Origin: JABDJZ01 sp047619685
GTDB lineage: Bacteria; Bacteroidota; Rhodothermia; Rhodothermales; UBA10348
NCBI GenBank assembly: GCA_047619685.1
Contig: JBLHLC010000011.1
Location: 1-64,000, forward strand
Length of the DNA: 64,000 bases
Direction: 5' to 3'
The position numbers and the translations under genes are program-made. The notes below the pieces were generated by a model. That model did no database searches, was not told the DNA's origin, and saw nothing but the letters and a program-made list of their open reading frames with translations. Of this stretch, positions 1-12,533 are shown piece after piece. The first letter of the stretch is position 1. Every line of letters begins with the position of its first letter.

Positions 1-121
1 AGACGAATGCAAACGGGTAGGCATGGCCGCATATCTGACCAAACCCGTCGATTCGAATCAACTACTCGCCGAGCTGAGAGAAGCGGAGGTGGTCCGCGCG
101 CACTTCGGCCGGACCGGGTAA
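1..121 (+). CDS. C-terminal end of a response-regulator receiver domain (partial)
   Basis: The reading frame starting at base 2 is open from the window edge to a TAA at 119-121 and encodes about 39 residues. It contains the receiver-type segment AAYLTKPVDSNQLLAEL, in which the Lys of TKP is the conserved lysine of CheY-like receiver domains that follows the phosphorylated Asp in the fold. The stop lies 4 nt before the next start, so it is probably cotranscribed with the hybrid kinase downstream. It may be the last domain of another hybrid kinase or a stand-alone regulator; the rest lies outside the window. Confidence 0.8.
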   Translation, partial: DECKRVGMAAYLTKPVDSNQLLAELREAEVVRAHFGRTG

Positions 122-125
122 CACC

Positions 126-4197
<4,072 letters not shown>

Positions 4198-4204
4198 GAG
4201 ACCC

Positions 4205-4236
4205 GAAAGCTACGTCGGATAGCTCACCGGAATCAA
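4205..4236 (-). promoter_or_regulatory. Candidate Bacteroidota-type promoter of tRNA-Ala
   Basis: On the minus strand, TTG (4236-4234) is followed after 21 nt by TAGCTTTC (4212-4205), close to the -33/-7 pattern TTTG-N19-21-TAnnTTTG. Initiation about 7 nt further on would fall at the tRNA 5' end (4197). The assignment rests on pattern and position only. Confidence 0.45.
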
Positions 4237-4402
4237 CCGACTAAGGCGTGAAGAAACGCTCTGGGCATGGCCCCGGCCCGGCCCCGAATGGCGTGTGACC
4301 TATGGGGAGCGCTTTTCTGTCGCATTTCCCGGGCGCGTCCGAACGTGGGCGAATATCGCGCGTTCAGGCACGACTCATCCTGAATCCGTCTGGCTCCCCC
4401 AC

Positions 4403-6835
4403 ATGCTGACTCGCGTTTACAAGTTCGGAGGCACGTCTGTAGGGACGCCCGAGCGCATCAGGACCGTCATCGATCTGGTTGCCAGGGAGCCTGACACCGT
4501 ACGTCGGATTGTGGTGGTCTCTGCCTTTGGCGGCGTTACCGACCAACTGATCGGTGCCATGAACTCGGCCCTTGCCCGGTCGGGCGATCACGCAGAACGC
4601 GTGGAGGCCATTCGCCTGCGTCATGACGACGCGGTCAGGGATCTGGCATCCAGGGCCGATGCCGAGGATCTCAGGGAACTGCTGGGCGACCTCTTCCGGG
4701 ACCTGGGAGAATTGATGGACGGGATCTATCTCCTGAGGGAGTGCACGCCCCGGACGCGCGATGCCATCATGGGTGTGGGAGAGCGGGCTTCCGCCCCGAT
4801 AGTGGCCTCTGCGCTGCGCCGCGAAGGGCACAAGAGTCAGGCCGTGGACGCGCGGCATCTCATCAGAACAGACGACTCCTTCGGCGAGGCCAACGTGGAC
4901 TTCCCGACCACCCGAACCCAGGTGCGTGCCGCACTGGAGGCCCTCGATCCGGGTGTTATTCCGGTGGTCACTGGTTTCATCGCCACCACGCCCCAGGGAG
5001 TCCAGACAACGCTCGGTCGGTCTGGCAGCGACTACACGGCGACAATCCTGGCCGGGGCCATGGATGCAGAGAAGGTGATAATCTGGACAGACGTGGACGG
5101 CGTGCTTTCCGCCGACCCCAGGCTGGTCCCCGCGGCATTTACGCTGCCGGCCCTAAGCTACCGTGAGGCGGGAGAGATGGCGTACTTCGGTGCCAAGGTG
5201 CTGCACCCGCGGACCATGCGGCCGCTTCTGGAAGCTGCCATTCCGCTTGAGATCAAGAACACCATGAACCCGTCCGGGGCGGGCACGCGGATCCAGGCGG
5301 AGTCCGTTCGTTCTGAGGGCGCCGTGAAGGCAGTCACTGCAGTGCGAGGGATTTCGCTTCTCATGGTCGAAGGAGCCGGAATGGTCGGAGTCCCCGGGAT
5401 TTCCGGTCGCACCTTTGGTACGCTTGCAGGGGCGGGTTTGAACGTGCTTCTCATATCACAGGCGTCCTCGGAGCAGAGTATCTGTATTGGCGTCCGGGAC
5501 GAAGACGGGGAGCGGGCGGCGAGTGCGCTCCGGGCGACCTTCGAACTGGAGATCATGCGAGGAGACATAAGCGGGGTCCACGTCGAGCCGGGGTGTGCCG
5601 TTGTCTCGGCTGTGGGCGACCAGATGCGCATGCAGCCGGGGATTGCGGGCCGCATGTTTTCGACTCTTGGATACGCCAATATCAATGTTCGGGCCATCGC
5701 TCAGGGGGCATCGGAGACCAACATCTCCGCAGTAGTCTCCGATAGCGATGCCCAACGGGCCATCCGTGCGCTCCACGAGTCGTTCGCCCGCTCCTACGAG
5801 CGCGCCCATCTTTTCCTTCTGGGCACTGGCGTTGTCGGAAAGGCCTTTCTGGAACTCCTCTCCGAGCACGGCCCGCGGCTTTCAGAGAGTCGCCACCTGA
5901 ACCTCCGTCTGGTTGGGGTCGCCAACTCGCGGAACCACCTCGTGGACGGCGACGGGCTGGACCCTGCCACGGCATTGACACACCTGGCTGGCGCCCAGGA
6001 AACCAGCCTTGACGCGGTGGTTTCGTATTTGCGTACCTCGCATTTGGAACGCCTCATACTGGTGGACGCCACCGCATCCGGCGTCGTGGCCGATCGCTAC
6101 CAGGAATTACTGGAAGGAGGCATTGGCATCGTCACACCCAACAAGCGAGCCAATACGGGTGCAATCGGGTACTACCGCGCATTGAAGAAGACGGCAGCAC
6201 GCCGCGGCGTTCCGTTTCTGTACGAAACGACTGTGGGAGCAGGCCTGCCTGTTATATCAACACTGAATGATCTGGTGCTCTCAGGGGACACTGTGCATCG
6301 AATCGAAGGCGTTCTCTCAGGGACACTCGCATATGTCTTGGGCCAGGTGTCTGATGGGGTTTCGTTCTCGGACGCGGTCCTGGATGCCAGACAAAGAGGT
6401 TACACGGAACCGGACCCCAGGGACGATCTGGGTGGGGAAGACGTGGCCAGGAAGATCCTGACGCTGGCGCGCGAAGCGGGCTGGGATGTGGAGCGTGCCG
6501 ACGTGACCGTGGAATCGCTGGTCCCCGCGGAGCTCGCCAACTGCACCGTGGAGGAATTTCTGGCTGGTCTTCCGGCATTCGACCAGAAATGGGAAGGACG
6601 GTCAGGACTCCGGTTCGTTGCCTCGGCCGAGCCTGGAGAGATGACTGTCGGCGTGCAGGAGGTTTCGCCGGAGAGTCTCTTCGGCAGGCTTGCGGGGACC
6701 GACAACATGGTGGCGTTTACCACGGATCGGTATTCGGACCGCCCACTGGTTGTTCAGGGCGCAGGCGCTGGTCCGGAGGTGACGTCGGCAGGCATGATGG
6801 CCGACGTGGTCCGCGCTGCCCAGGCGATGCGCTAG
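4403..6835 (+). CDS. thrA: Bifunctional aspartokinase / homoserine dehydrogenase
   Basis: The 810-residue fusion catalyses the first and third steps from aspartate to homoserine (threonine/methionine branch). The aspartokinase domain (1 to about 290) opens with KFGGTSVG and contains FIATTPQG and GRSGSDYTA. Two ACT regulatory domains (about 315-455) probably bind the feedback amino acid. The homoserine dehydrogenase half (about 465-805) has the NAD-binding LGTGVVGKAFL, TPNKRA and EGVLSGTLAYVL. The frame is open further upstream, but the ATG at 4403, encoding MLTRVYKFGG, matches the family N-terminus, and the length is close to E. coli ThrA (820). No thrB or thrC follows; a convergent mreD lies downstream. 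Confidence 0.95.
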   Translation: MLTRVYKFGGTSVGTPERIRTVIDLVAREPDTVRRIVVVSAFGGVTDQLIGAMNSALARSGDHAERVEAIRLRHDDAVRDLASRADAEDLRELLGDLFRDLGELMDGIYLLRECTPRTRDAIMGVGERASAPIVASALRREGHKSQAVDARHLIRTDDSFGEANVDFPTTRTQVRAALEALDPGVIPVVTGFIATTPQGVQTTLGRSGSDYTATILAGAMDAEKVIIWTDVDGVLSADPRLVPAAFTLPALSYREAGEMAYFGAKVLHPRTMRPLLEAAIPLEIKNTMNPSGAGTRIQAESVRSEGAVKAVTAVRGISLLMVEGAGMVGVPGISGRTFGTLAGAGLNVLLISQASSEQSICIGVRDEDGERAASALRATFELEIMRGDISGVHVEPGCAVVSAVGDQMRMQPGIAGRMFSTLGYANINVRAIAQGASETNISAVVSDSDAQRAIRALHESFARSYERAHLFLLGTGVVGKAFLELLSEHGPRLSESRHLNLRLVGVANSRNHLVDGDGLDPATALTHLAGAQETSLDAVVSYLRTSHLERLILVDATASGVVADRYQELLEGGIGIVTPNKRANTGAIGYYRALKKTAARRGVPFLYETTVGAGLPVISTLNDLVLSGDTVHRIEGVLSGTLAYVLGQVSDGVSFSDAVLDARQRGYTEPDPRDDLGGEDVARKILTLAREAGWDVERADVTVESLVPAELANCTVEEFLAGLPAFDQKWEGRSGLRFVASAEPGEMTVGVQEVSPESLFGRLAGTDNMVAFTTDRYSDRPLVVQGAGAGPEVTSAGMMADVVRAAQAMR

Positions 6836-6867
6836 GCCCCAAGCGCCCGGCGCTATGCGCTAGGCGG

Positions 6868-7338
6868 TCAACGATCCGATACGACCGACGTGATTGTCCC
6901 GATGGCCGCGGTGTAGATACTGGATCCCAGCCAAAGGCCCGTGACCAAAAACGGGTCGCGGGAGCCCGTCTGGAGCGCCAGGAGGGTCACCATGATGCCG
7001 TTCTGCACGAGTGCTATGACCAGGCTGCCCGTAAATGCCTGTCTGGGAGCGATGAGGAGCGAGTCCCTCTCCGTGGCCGGGAAAAGCCCCAACAGGAATC
7101 CGACAATGGTCTTGACGAGCATGTGCAAGCCCCACGTGTCATAGGCGAAGTCCATCAGGAGTCCACACGCAAAACCAGACAACGCTCCCGTCCGGCGTCC
7201 TTGCCGGATACCAATCCACGCTACAAACAGCAGCACGACATCTGGATATGCGCCCCAGAGGCGTAGCCTGCCAAAGACCAGCCACTGTGCCGCGACAATC
7301 AGGATGCCAAGCAGAATGCGGCGAACGACGGGGGGCAT
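6868..7338 (-). CDS. mreD: Rod shape-determining protein MreD
   Basis: The 156-residue, very hydrophobic protein has about five membrane segments. The conserved MreD stretches are PDVVLLFVAWIGIRQG, a GFACGLLMDFA turn and a C-terminal membrane pair. MreD is an inner-membrane part of the elongasome with MreC, RodA and PBP2, and helps position cell-wall synthesis. The gene stands alone: mreB and mreC, its usual partners, are not beside it. It may have its own promoter in the divergent gap towards the DUF3098 gene. MreD sequences are poorly conserved, so the call rests on topology, length and the PDVVLL region. Confidence 0.8.
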   Translation of the reverse strand: MPPVVRRILLGILIVAAQWLVFGRLRLWGAYPDVVLLFVAWIGIRQGRRTGALSGFACGLLMDFAYDTWGLHMLVKTIVGFLLGLFPATERDSLLIAPRQAFTGSLVIALVQNGIMVTLLALQTGSRDPFLVTGLWLGSSIYTAAIGTITSVVSDR

Positions 7339-7367
7339 TGGGCGAATACGTGGTGGTCTGGTCGCAG

Positions 7368-7400
7368 CAAAGGTACGCCCAGGTCAGGTGAAGCATCCAA
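7368..7400 (-). promoter_or_regulatory. Candidate Bacteroidota-type promoter of mreD
   Basis: On the minus strand a perfect TAnnTTTG box, TACCTTTG, lies at 7375-7368, and a TTG lies 22 nt upstream (7400-7398). A start near 7361 would give mreD a leader of about 23 nt. Spacing is slightly long for the class. Confidence 0.4.
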
Positions 7401-7455
7401 CAAAGCGGAACCGGGATGGCCGATTCGGATTGGACCGGTCCCACACCTGCGGATC

Positions 7456-7698
7456 ATGGCTAAGAAGACACAATCCAGAAACCGAGGCCGACGAAGCGCC
7501 TCGATGGTATTCCAGCGGCACAACTACATCCTGTTGTTAGCAGGTCTTGGAGTTGTGGTCCTGGGCTATGTGATGATGCGCGTCGAGAACGAGGTGGACG
7601 GCTTCATTTCACTCTACGTGGCACCGATCTTGATTCTGGGTGGCTACCTGGAAATCATCTACGCCATCCTTTGGCGACCAAAGGAAACTCAGTCGTAG
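7456..7698 (+). CDS. DUF3098 family small membrane protein
   Basis: The 80-residue protein has a basic N-terminus (KKTQSRNRGRR) and two membrane segments, about 24-43 (NYILLLAGLGVVVLGYVMM) and about 52-73 (LYVAPILILGGYLEIIYAI). This matches DUF3098, a small family of Bacteroidota and relatives. The function is unknown; it is often encoded near cell-division or membrane genes. The ATG at 7456 is the first in frame. The gene overlaps the convergent namZ end by 10 bp. Confidence 0.75.
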   Translation: MAKKTQSRNRGRRSASMVFQRHNYILLLAGLGVVVLGYVMMRVENEVDGFISLYVAPILILGGYLEIIYAILWRPKETQS

Positions 7699-8957
7699 AG
7701 CAAGTAGGGCTTCCGGGCAATCCTGAAGGCCTCGAGTTCCTGGGCCCAGAGCGCCACAACCGCCTCGGCGGGTTCTCCCGCGACGAGCGCTTCGTAGAGA
7801 CGCCCGGTGCCGCCCAGTCTGGACATGGTCCGCTCCACCAAGACGTCTGGTCCCTGCAAAGAGACCAGTCCGGCCAATACACTAACGCCCAACGCGAGCG
7901 GGCGAACCAGGGCAGGATCGGTGACCGTGATGGCTATTCCTGAGACCAACTCGTCTCTGTGCCTTGGGTTTGTGGACTTCCCTGGCATCGAGACCGGGGT
8001 GTACGAAGTGGCCTCAATCCTCAGGCCTGAGAGGCTCGCGCCGTCAATGAGCCTGGCCAAAGCTGGGCCATCCAGGCCAGGTGCTCCGATCGTCATAAAC
8101 GGGCTCGCGGTGCCGCGGCCCTCGTTCACCGTGGTGGCCTCCAGGAGGCACATCCCGGCATAAACCAGCGCCGTTTCGAAGGTCGGGATGTTGGGACTGG
8201 TGGCAATCCAGTCCGAGCCGTAGGAACTCCACAGGTCGGCGCGCGCCCAGCCCTGAACCTTCTCAATCCTAAGGTCCAGGCCTTCCAGACCCTCAATCCA
8301 GCCGAGCCCCTTAACCATCTGGGCCAGTTCGCCGACTGTCATGCCGTGCTGGACAGGGATGGGGTACGCCCCCACGAAAGACTCGAATCCCTCATCCAGG
8401 ACAAAGCCATCGACCAGGGTGCCTCCCAGGGGATTCGGGCGGTCCAGCACCATGAACGGCACTCCTGCGTCCGCGGCGGCCTTCATGGCCAGGCCCATTG
8501 TAGAGATGTACGTGTAGAAACGGGCGCCGATGTCCTGGATGTCAAAGATCAGGATATCCAGACTCCCCAGCACCTCGGGGGGAGGTGATCGGCGCTCGCC
8601 GTACAGACTGTAGACAGGGGTGCCGGTACGGTCATCAATTCCGTCCGTAACGACTGCGCCGGCGTCGGCTTCCCCACGAAGGCCATGCTCCGGGCCGAAA
8701 AGCGCGGCAAGTGTTACGTCCGGCGCATCGTAAATCAGGTCAGCAAGATGCTGGCCACCAGAGACCGAGGTCTGGTTGGCGATCAGACCAACGCGCAATC
8801 CGGCCAGGGACGCAAATCCGGAAAGGCGTAATCCGTCAGCACCGGTTTGCATGCCGGTTGAGGGAATGGACGTTTCGGACTCCAGCTTTGCGGCGTCCCC
8901 AGACGGTCCACAGGCCGTAAGCAGCACGATGAACAGGATGGACGCCAAGCGGGTCAC
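7689..8957 (-). CDS. namZ: Exo-beta-N-acetylmuramidase NamZ-like lipoprotein (DUF1343/GH171)
   Basis: The 422-residue secreted lipoprotein has a signal peptide with lipobox LTAC (Cys16). Family segments are GLIANQTSV, FGPEHGLRGEADAG, SLYGERRSPPPE, IFDIQDIGARFYTY and VLDRPNPLGG. NamZ enzymes release N-acetylmuramic acid from non-reducing ends of peptidoglycan fragments, so a role in wall turnover or muropeptide recycling is likely. The start is GTG, whose bases overlap the ndk stop as GTGA, implying coupled translation with ndk. Length agrees with the family. Confidence 0.9.
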   Translation of the reverse strand: MTRLASILFIVLLTACGPSGDAAKLESETSIPSTGMQTGADGLRLSGFASLAGLRVGLIANQTSVSGGQHLADLIYDAPDVTLAALFGPEHGLRGEADAGAVVTDGIDDRTGTPVYSLYGERRSPPPEVLGSLDILIFDIQDIGARFYTYISTMGLAMKAAADAGVPFMVLDRPNPLGGTLVDGFVLDEGFESFVGAYPIPVQHGMTVGELAQMVKGLGWIEGLEGLDLRIEKVQGWARADLWSSYGSDWIATSPNIPTFETALVYAGMCLLEATTVNEGRGTASPFMTIGAPGLDGPALARLIDGASLSGLRIEATSYTPVSMPGKSTNPRHRDELVSGIAITVTDPALVRPLALGVSVLAGLVSLQGPDVLVERTMSRLGGTGRLYEALVAGEPAEAVVALWAQELEAFRIARKPYLLYD

Positions 8958-9382
8958 GAGTTGGCGACGATGACGTGCTCCGGGAAGAAGAAGTTGGCCT
9001 CCAGGCGGCCATTCTCTACAGAGTCGGAACCGTGAACAGCGTTCTTGCCCTTGGACTCGGCAAGGTCAGCACGAATCGTACCGGCGGCGGCTTCCGCGGG
9101 GTCCGTGGCACCAATCAGGGCGCGGTAATCTGCGATGCCGTTCTCCTTCTCCAGTACCATGGGAACGCAGGGGCCGCTCGACATGAAATCAACCAGTTCG
9201 CCAAAAAACGGGCGCTCGGCATGTACCGCGTAGAAGCCTTCTGCCTCAGACCTGGTGAGGCGAACCATCTTGATGGCCCGAAGAGAAAAGCCTGCTTCCT
9301 GAATGCGACGGACGATCTCGCCGACTTGATTGTTAGCGACGCTGTCGGGCTTGCAGATTGCGAGCGTACGTTCTACGGCCAT
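8954..9382 (-). CDS. ndk: Nucleoside diphosphate kinase
   Basis: The 142-residue enzyme transfers phosphate from ATP to NDPs through a phospho-His. It begins ERTLAICKPDSV and carries the active-site His in NAVHGSDS, followed by ENGRLEANFFFP, all typical of Ndk. An upstream in-frame ATG would add 26 residues without family similarity, so the start at 9382 (MAVERT) is preferred. The gene is first in a minus-strand pair with namZ (4-nt overlap). Its leader contains two tandem hairpins. Confidence 0.95.
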   Translation of the reverse strand: MAVERTLAICKPDSVANNQVGEIVRRIQEAGFSLRAIKMVRLTRSEAEGFYAVHAERPFFGELVDFMSSGPCVPMVLEKENGIADYRALIGATDPAEAAAGTIRADLAESKGKNAVHGSDSVENGRLEANFFFPEHVIVANS

Positions 9383-9415
9383 GATCCTGATAATCCAGAG
9401 TGGTATTTCGACAAG

Positions 9416-9451
9416 CCCGGATCTCCGGGCCCAAGTCCCGGAACATCCGGG
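9416..9451 (-). promoter_or_regulatory. Two tandem hairpins with identical stems in the ndk leader
   Basis: CCCGGA-TC-TCCGGG (9416-9429) and CCCGGA-ACA-TCCGGG (9437-9451) are two perfect 6-bp hairpins 7 nt apart, about 34 nt upstream of the ndk start. Because the stem halves are identical, the first half of one can also pair with the second half of the other, giving mutually exclusive folds. They may be attenuator-like, or a terminator-like barrier without a T tract. Confidence 0.5.
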
Positions 9452-9522
9452 TAGCCGCATCGATCGGCGACTGAAAAATACTGGGGAAAACCGCCCTCAG
9501 GGGGGAAGAAGAGGTGAAACGC

Positions 9523-9975
9523 CTACCGCTCTACCACCAGGGTTGCCGTGTAGGGGTCTTCACTGGTGCCATCAGGTCTCGGGTGGGGGGCCAACTGAAG
9601 GAGCTGGAATCGTTCATCCCGGTGCTGGACATAATCGTTCAACCGATAGGGCACCGGGACCAGCCCTGGAATCTGCAGGATGATCTGGGACTCGTCGCCT
9701 GTCCCTCGAGCGATGTCAATCAGGATGCCCGCCCGGCCGGGACTGTCGCACATGTCCAGCGTAGTCGAACAGCGGGTGTCCTCGACGAGGAGGGAAAATG
9801 TCATGGTGAGGTCGGCACCCAACAAAAAGGCCTCGTCGCCAACCCGGATGTCAAAGGGGACGTCTGGCTCAACGTCGAAAGACCTGAACCCTTTGCCCAC
9901 GGCGTCTTCGCCGACGTCCACCACAAAATCGCGGCAGCCGGCAAACAGCAGAAGGAAGACTGCGAGGAGCCGCAT
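9523..9975 (-). CDS. Small hypothetical lipoprotein
   Basis: The 150-residue protein has a short signal peptide and lipobox LFAGC (Cys14), so it is likely a lipid-anchored envelope protein. No membrane segment or known domain is visible after Cys14; the rest looks beta-rich (DVPFDIRVGDEAFLLGADLTM), with one possible disulfide (TRCSTTLDMCDS). The start at 9975 is chosen because it places the signal peptide at the N-terminus; the frame is open for 49 more codons upstream, without hydrophobic sequence. I do not recognise the family. Confidence 0.7.
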   Translation of the reverse strand: MRLLAVFLLLFAGCRDFVVDVGEDAVGKGFRSFDVEPDVPFDIRVGDEAFLLGADLTMTFSLLVEDTRCSTTLDMCDSPGRAGILIDIARGTGDESQIILQIPGLVPVPYRLNDYVQHRDERFQLLQLAPHPRPDGTSEDPYTATLVVER

Positions 9976-10168
9976 CAGGGTTGGTGTCTTTGAATCCACA
10001 AGGTCCGGAACGTCATGGCTTATGACAAACAATGAGGGTCGGCCTGACTCGGACGCCAGCCGATCTGTCTGGTCGCCCCTGTCAGTTGTGCCGGCAGGGG
10101 ACAGAGAGTTGCCCCAAGCCAATGCATATCAAACAACAAACGTGCCTGAGACTAGATTGCCCTACACC

Positions 10169-10231
10169 CGGTACACGCAGGCCCGCAACCGGTACACGCC
10201 GGCCCGCACCCGCTACTCGCAAGCCCGATGG
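10169..10231. repeat. Three tandem 21-bp repeats upstream of the aminotransferase gene
   Basis: Units at 10169-10189, 10190-10210 and 10211-10231 share the pattern CGGTACACGCNGGCCCGCAMC, with the third unit more diverged. Because 21 is a multiple of three, one plus-strand frame reads as heptapeptides of the type TRYTQAR, but that frame is a shadow of other genes. The last unit runs into the possible start codon at 10228. Confidence 0.75.
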
Positions 10232-11352
10232 AGACCATGCGCTTTCGTTTTCCAGCCCTGAGTCGAAATATTTACCTCAACACCGCGGGTGGAGCCCCCA
10301 TTCCGGATGTGGCTCACGAGGCTGCAAGCGGGTACTACCGCGAGGCCTTTGAAGACGGAGACATCCACTGGAACACCTGGCTGGACCGCACCGACGCCGC
10401 CAGAAAATCAGTTGGCGAGTTGGTGGGCAGTCCAGCCGAACATGTCGGTTTCGTCGGGAATGCGTCCATGGGTCTGAACCTGGCGGCAAGCATGGCTGAA
10501 TCGCAGGCGTTCGCCCACGCGCCATCAGAGTTTCCCTCGTGCACGCTGCCATGGCTGCGCCGGGGCAGCAAATCCTTTCCCTGGGGCGTAGCCTCCGACG
10601 GTTCGTTCGATGCCGATGACGTGCACAAGGCACTCAATCTAGGGGCGGATACCGTCGTGGTGAGCTGGGTCCAATTCGGCACGGGATTCCGGGCCGACCT
10701 GGCGTCTATTTCCGCCGTCTGTAAAACGGCAGGAGTTCGTCTGGTGGTCGACGCGACCCAGGCTGTTGCTGCATTTCCGATCGATGCGGCCGCCCTCGGA
10801 ATAGACGTATTGGTATTCAGCGGGTACAAGTGGTTGACGAGCGGCTACGGCGTGGCCGGCCTGGTAACGCCGCGCGGACTCAAGGGCGACGGGTCTCCCT
10901 TCGCAGGTTGGCGGAGTCAGGAGAATCCCTTCGCGCTGGTAGCCGACCGGCTGGAGCCCAATCTATCTGGCCTGGCCGTTGAAGCAGGGCATCCGCCGTT
11001 TCCGGGCGTCTTTGCCATGGGCGCGTCCGCCCGCATGTGGAACGAGGCGGGTTGTGCGGTCTCCGCTGCCACAATTCTGGACTTGATGGGTCATCTGCAT
11101 GCCCGGATGGACGAAATCGGGGTGCCGGTACTCTCCGCTCGGGCTGCCGGGCAGATGTCCGGGATCGCCTTGGTCGGGGTTGATGATGCGGCGGCGACAG
11201 CGCAACGTCTGTCGAGGCAAGGCATCATCACATCGGCACGGGGAGCCGGCTTGCGGGTCTCGGTCCATGCGTACAATGAGGCCAGCGAAATTGATCAATT
11301 CGCGGAGGCCCTGAATCAGATTGTCAGCGGGCGCAAGGGCGCCGGGACCTGA
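10228..11352 (+). CDS. Class V aminotransferase-fold PLP-dependent enzyme
   Basis: The 374-residue cytosolic fold-type I PLP enzyme starts with a class V-like N-terminus (NIYLNTAGGAPIP). It has the cofactor Asp region RLVVDATQAV and the PLP-binding Lys in SGYKWLTSGYG. It resembles cysteine desulfurase, kynureninase and isopenicillin-N epimerase relatives, but I see no desulfurase active-site Cys loop, so the substrate cannot be named. Start is ATG at 10228 or 10237 (MRFRFPALS); 10237 matches the usual short N-terminus better. It converges with the partner-switching operon, 5 nt away. Confidence 0.85.
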   Translation: METMRFRFPALSRNIYLNTAGGAPIPDVAHEAASGYYREAFEDGDIHWNTWLDRTDAARKSVGELVGSPAEHVGFVGNASMGLNLAASMAESQAFAHAPSEFPSCTLPWLRRGSKSFPWGVASDGSFDADDVHKALNLGADTVVVSWVQFGTGFRADLASISAVCKTAGVRLVVDATQAVAAFPIDAAALGIDVLVFSGYKWLTSGYGVAGLVTPRGLKGDGSPFAGWRSQENPFALVADRLEPNLSGLAVEAGHPPFPGVFAMGASARMWNEAGCAVSAATILDLMGHLHARMDEIGVPVLSARAAGQMSGIALVGVDDAAATAQRLSRQGIITSARGAGLRVSVHAYNEASEIDQFAEALNQIVSGRKGAGT

Positions 11353-11357
11353 CCCCT

Positions 11358-12533
11358 CTACACTTTCCGGTCTGCCTGATCCGTGAAGGGCGAGAACCAG
11401 CGTGGGGCCTGCCTTTCCCGCAGTGCCTGGCGCTCAAGCCAGAAGACCAGGATGTCGTCGGCAAAATCGGGTCCGGCGCTTTCGGACAGGATCTGCTCCA
11501 GGAGGCTGTCGATTGGTTTTGGGGCCTTGAAAACATCGGTAATGATGTCCATGAGACCGCCTTCGCCCAACTGCTCACCGTTTTTCATCTCCTGCTCGAG
11601 CAGTCCGTCTGTGTAGGCCACAAACGCGCTCTGCGGTTTGAGTTCAATCGTGGTGTCTTTGAACTCGGCACTCGGATCCAGTCCGAGGATGATGTCACTG
11701 TAGGGCACGACTTCGGCGTGGCCCGGGGACACAATTACCGGGCGACAGTGACCGGCGTTTGCATACGTAAGCGTGTTCTTGGCCGGCTCCCATCGCGCAA
11801 GCAGGAGAGACGCAAACGTCTCTTCCATGGTGGGATCGTCCATGAGGACCTGGTTGACGCGCTGCATCAACAGAGCCGGGGAGTGTGTTTCCCTCAGCAT
11901 TCCGTGCAGCGTACTCCTCACATAACCCAGGAAGCTGAATGCGTAGAATTTGGCCTGTAGTCCCTTCCCCATGACATCACCGATGGTGATGTAGAAGATC
12001 CCAGGTTCAGACTCCGTCCAGTCGAACAGGTCGCCTCCTCCGTGCTCTTTGGGGCTGTTGTGGAAATGGGAGTTGTAGCCCTCCACGATTGGGAGCGTCT
12101 TCGGCATGAGCTTCTTAGAGAAGTCCTGTCCGATTTTGGCGTCCAATTGGGTCTGGAAAAGCGCAGTCCGATCCAGAAGCCGCTCGATCCGCGTCAGAAG
12201 CGCGTCGATGTCGAATGGCTTCGTAAAGTAGTCGTCAACTCCCGTCCTGCGTCCCTTCAGACGGCTCTGCTCGTCCGCCTTTGCGGTCAGGAAGATGAAC
12301 GGGATCGCCCGGGTCTCACGCTGCTTCTGAAGCTCCGCCTGGAGGGCAAACCCGTCCATGCGTGGCATCATGATATCAGAGATGATCAGGTCAGGGTTTT
12401 CCTCCTTGATCCGCTCGATGGCTTCCTCACCGTTAGCTGCGGTGCGGACGCGATACAGCTTACTCAGGCGGTATTCCAACAGCCTGCGTAGCGTGTGTTC
12501 GTCTTCGACAACTAAAATGGAATGTTGAGCCAT
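11358..12533 (-). CDS. Response regulator with C-terminal PP2C (RsbU/SpoIIE-type) phosphatase
   Basis: The 391-residue cytosolic protein has an N-terminal receiver (1 to about 120: acidic pair E10/D11, phospho-Asp D53 in ISDIMMP, K105 in FTKPFD). A linker and a PP2C-type Ser/Thr phosphatase follow (about 160-375), with metal-binding Asp in GGDLFD and GDVMGKGL. Such proteins dephosphorylate a STAS anti-anti-sigma factor when their receiver is phosphorylated. The genes for the STAS protein and the anti-sigma kinase lie directly upstream, which completes a partner switch. Its start overlaps the anti-sigma gene by 22 nt. No cognate histidine kinase is adjacent. Confidence 0.92.
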   Translation of the reverse strand: MAQHSILVVEDEHTLRRLLEYRLSKLYRVRTAANGEEAIERIKEENPDLIISDIMMPRMDGFALQAELQKQRETRAIPFIFLTAKADEQSRLKGRRTGVDDYFTKPFDIDALLTRIERLLDRTALFQTQLDAKIGQDFSKKLMPKTLPIVEGYNSHFHNSPKEHGGGDLFDWTESEPGIFYITIGDVMGKGLQAKFYAFSFLGYVRSTLHGMLRETHSPALLMQRVNQVLMDDPTMEETFASLLLARWEPAKNTLTYANAGHCRPVIVSPGHAEVVPYSDIILGLDPSAEFKDTTIELKPQSAFVAYTDGLLEQEMKNGEQLGEGGLMDIITDVFKAPKPIDSLLEQILSESAGPDFADDILVFWLERQALRERQAPRWFSPFTDQADRKV

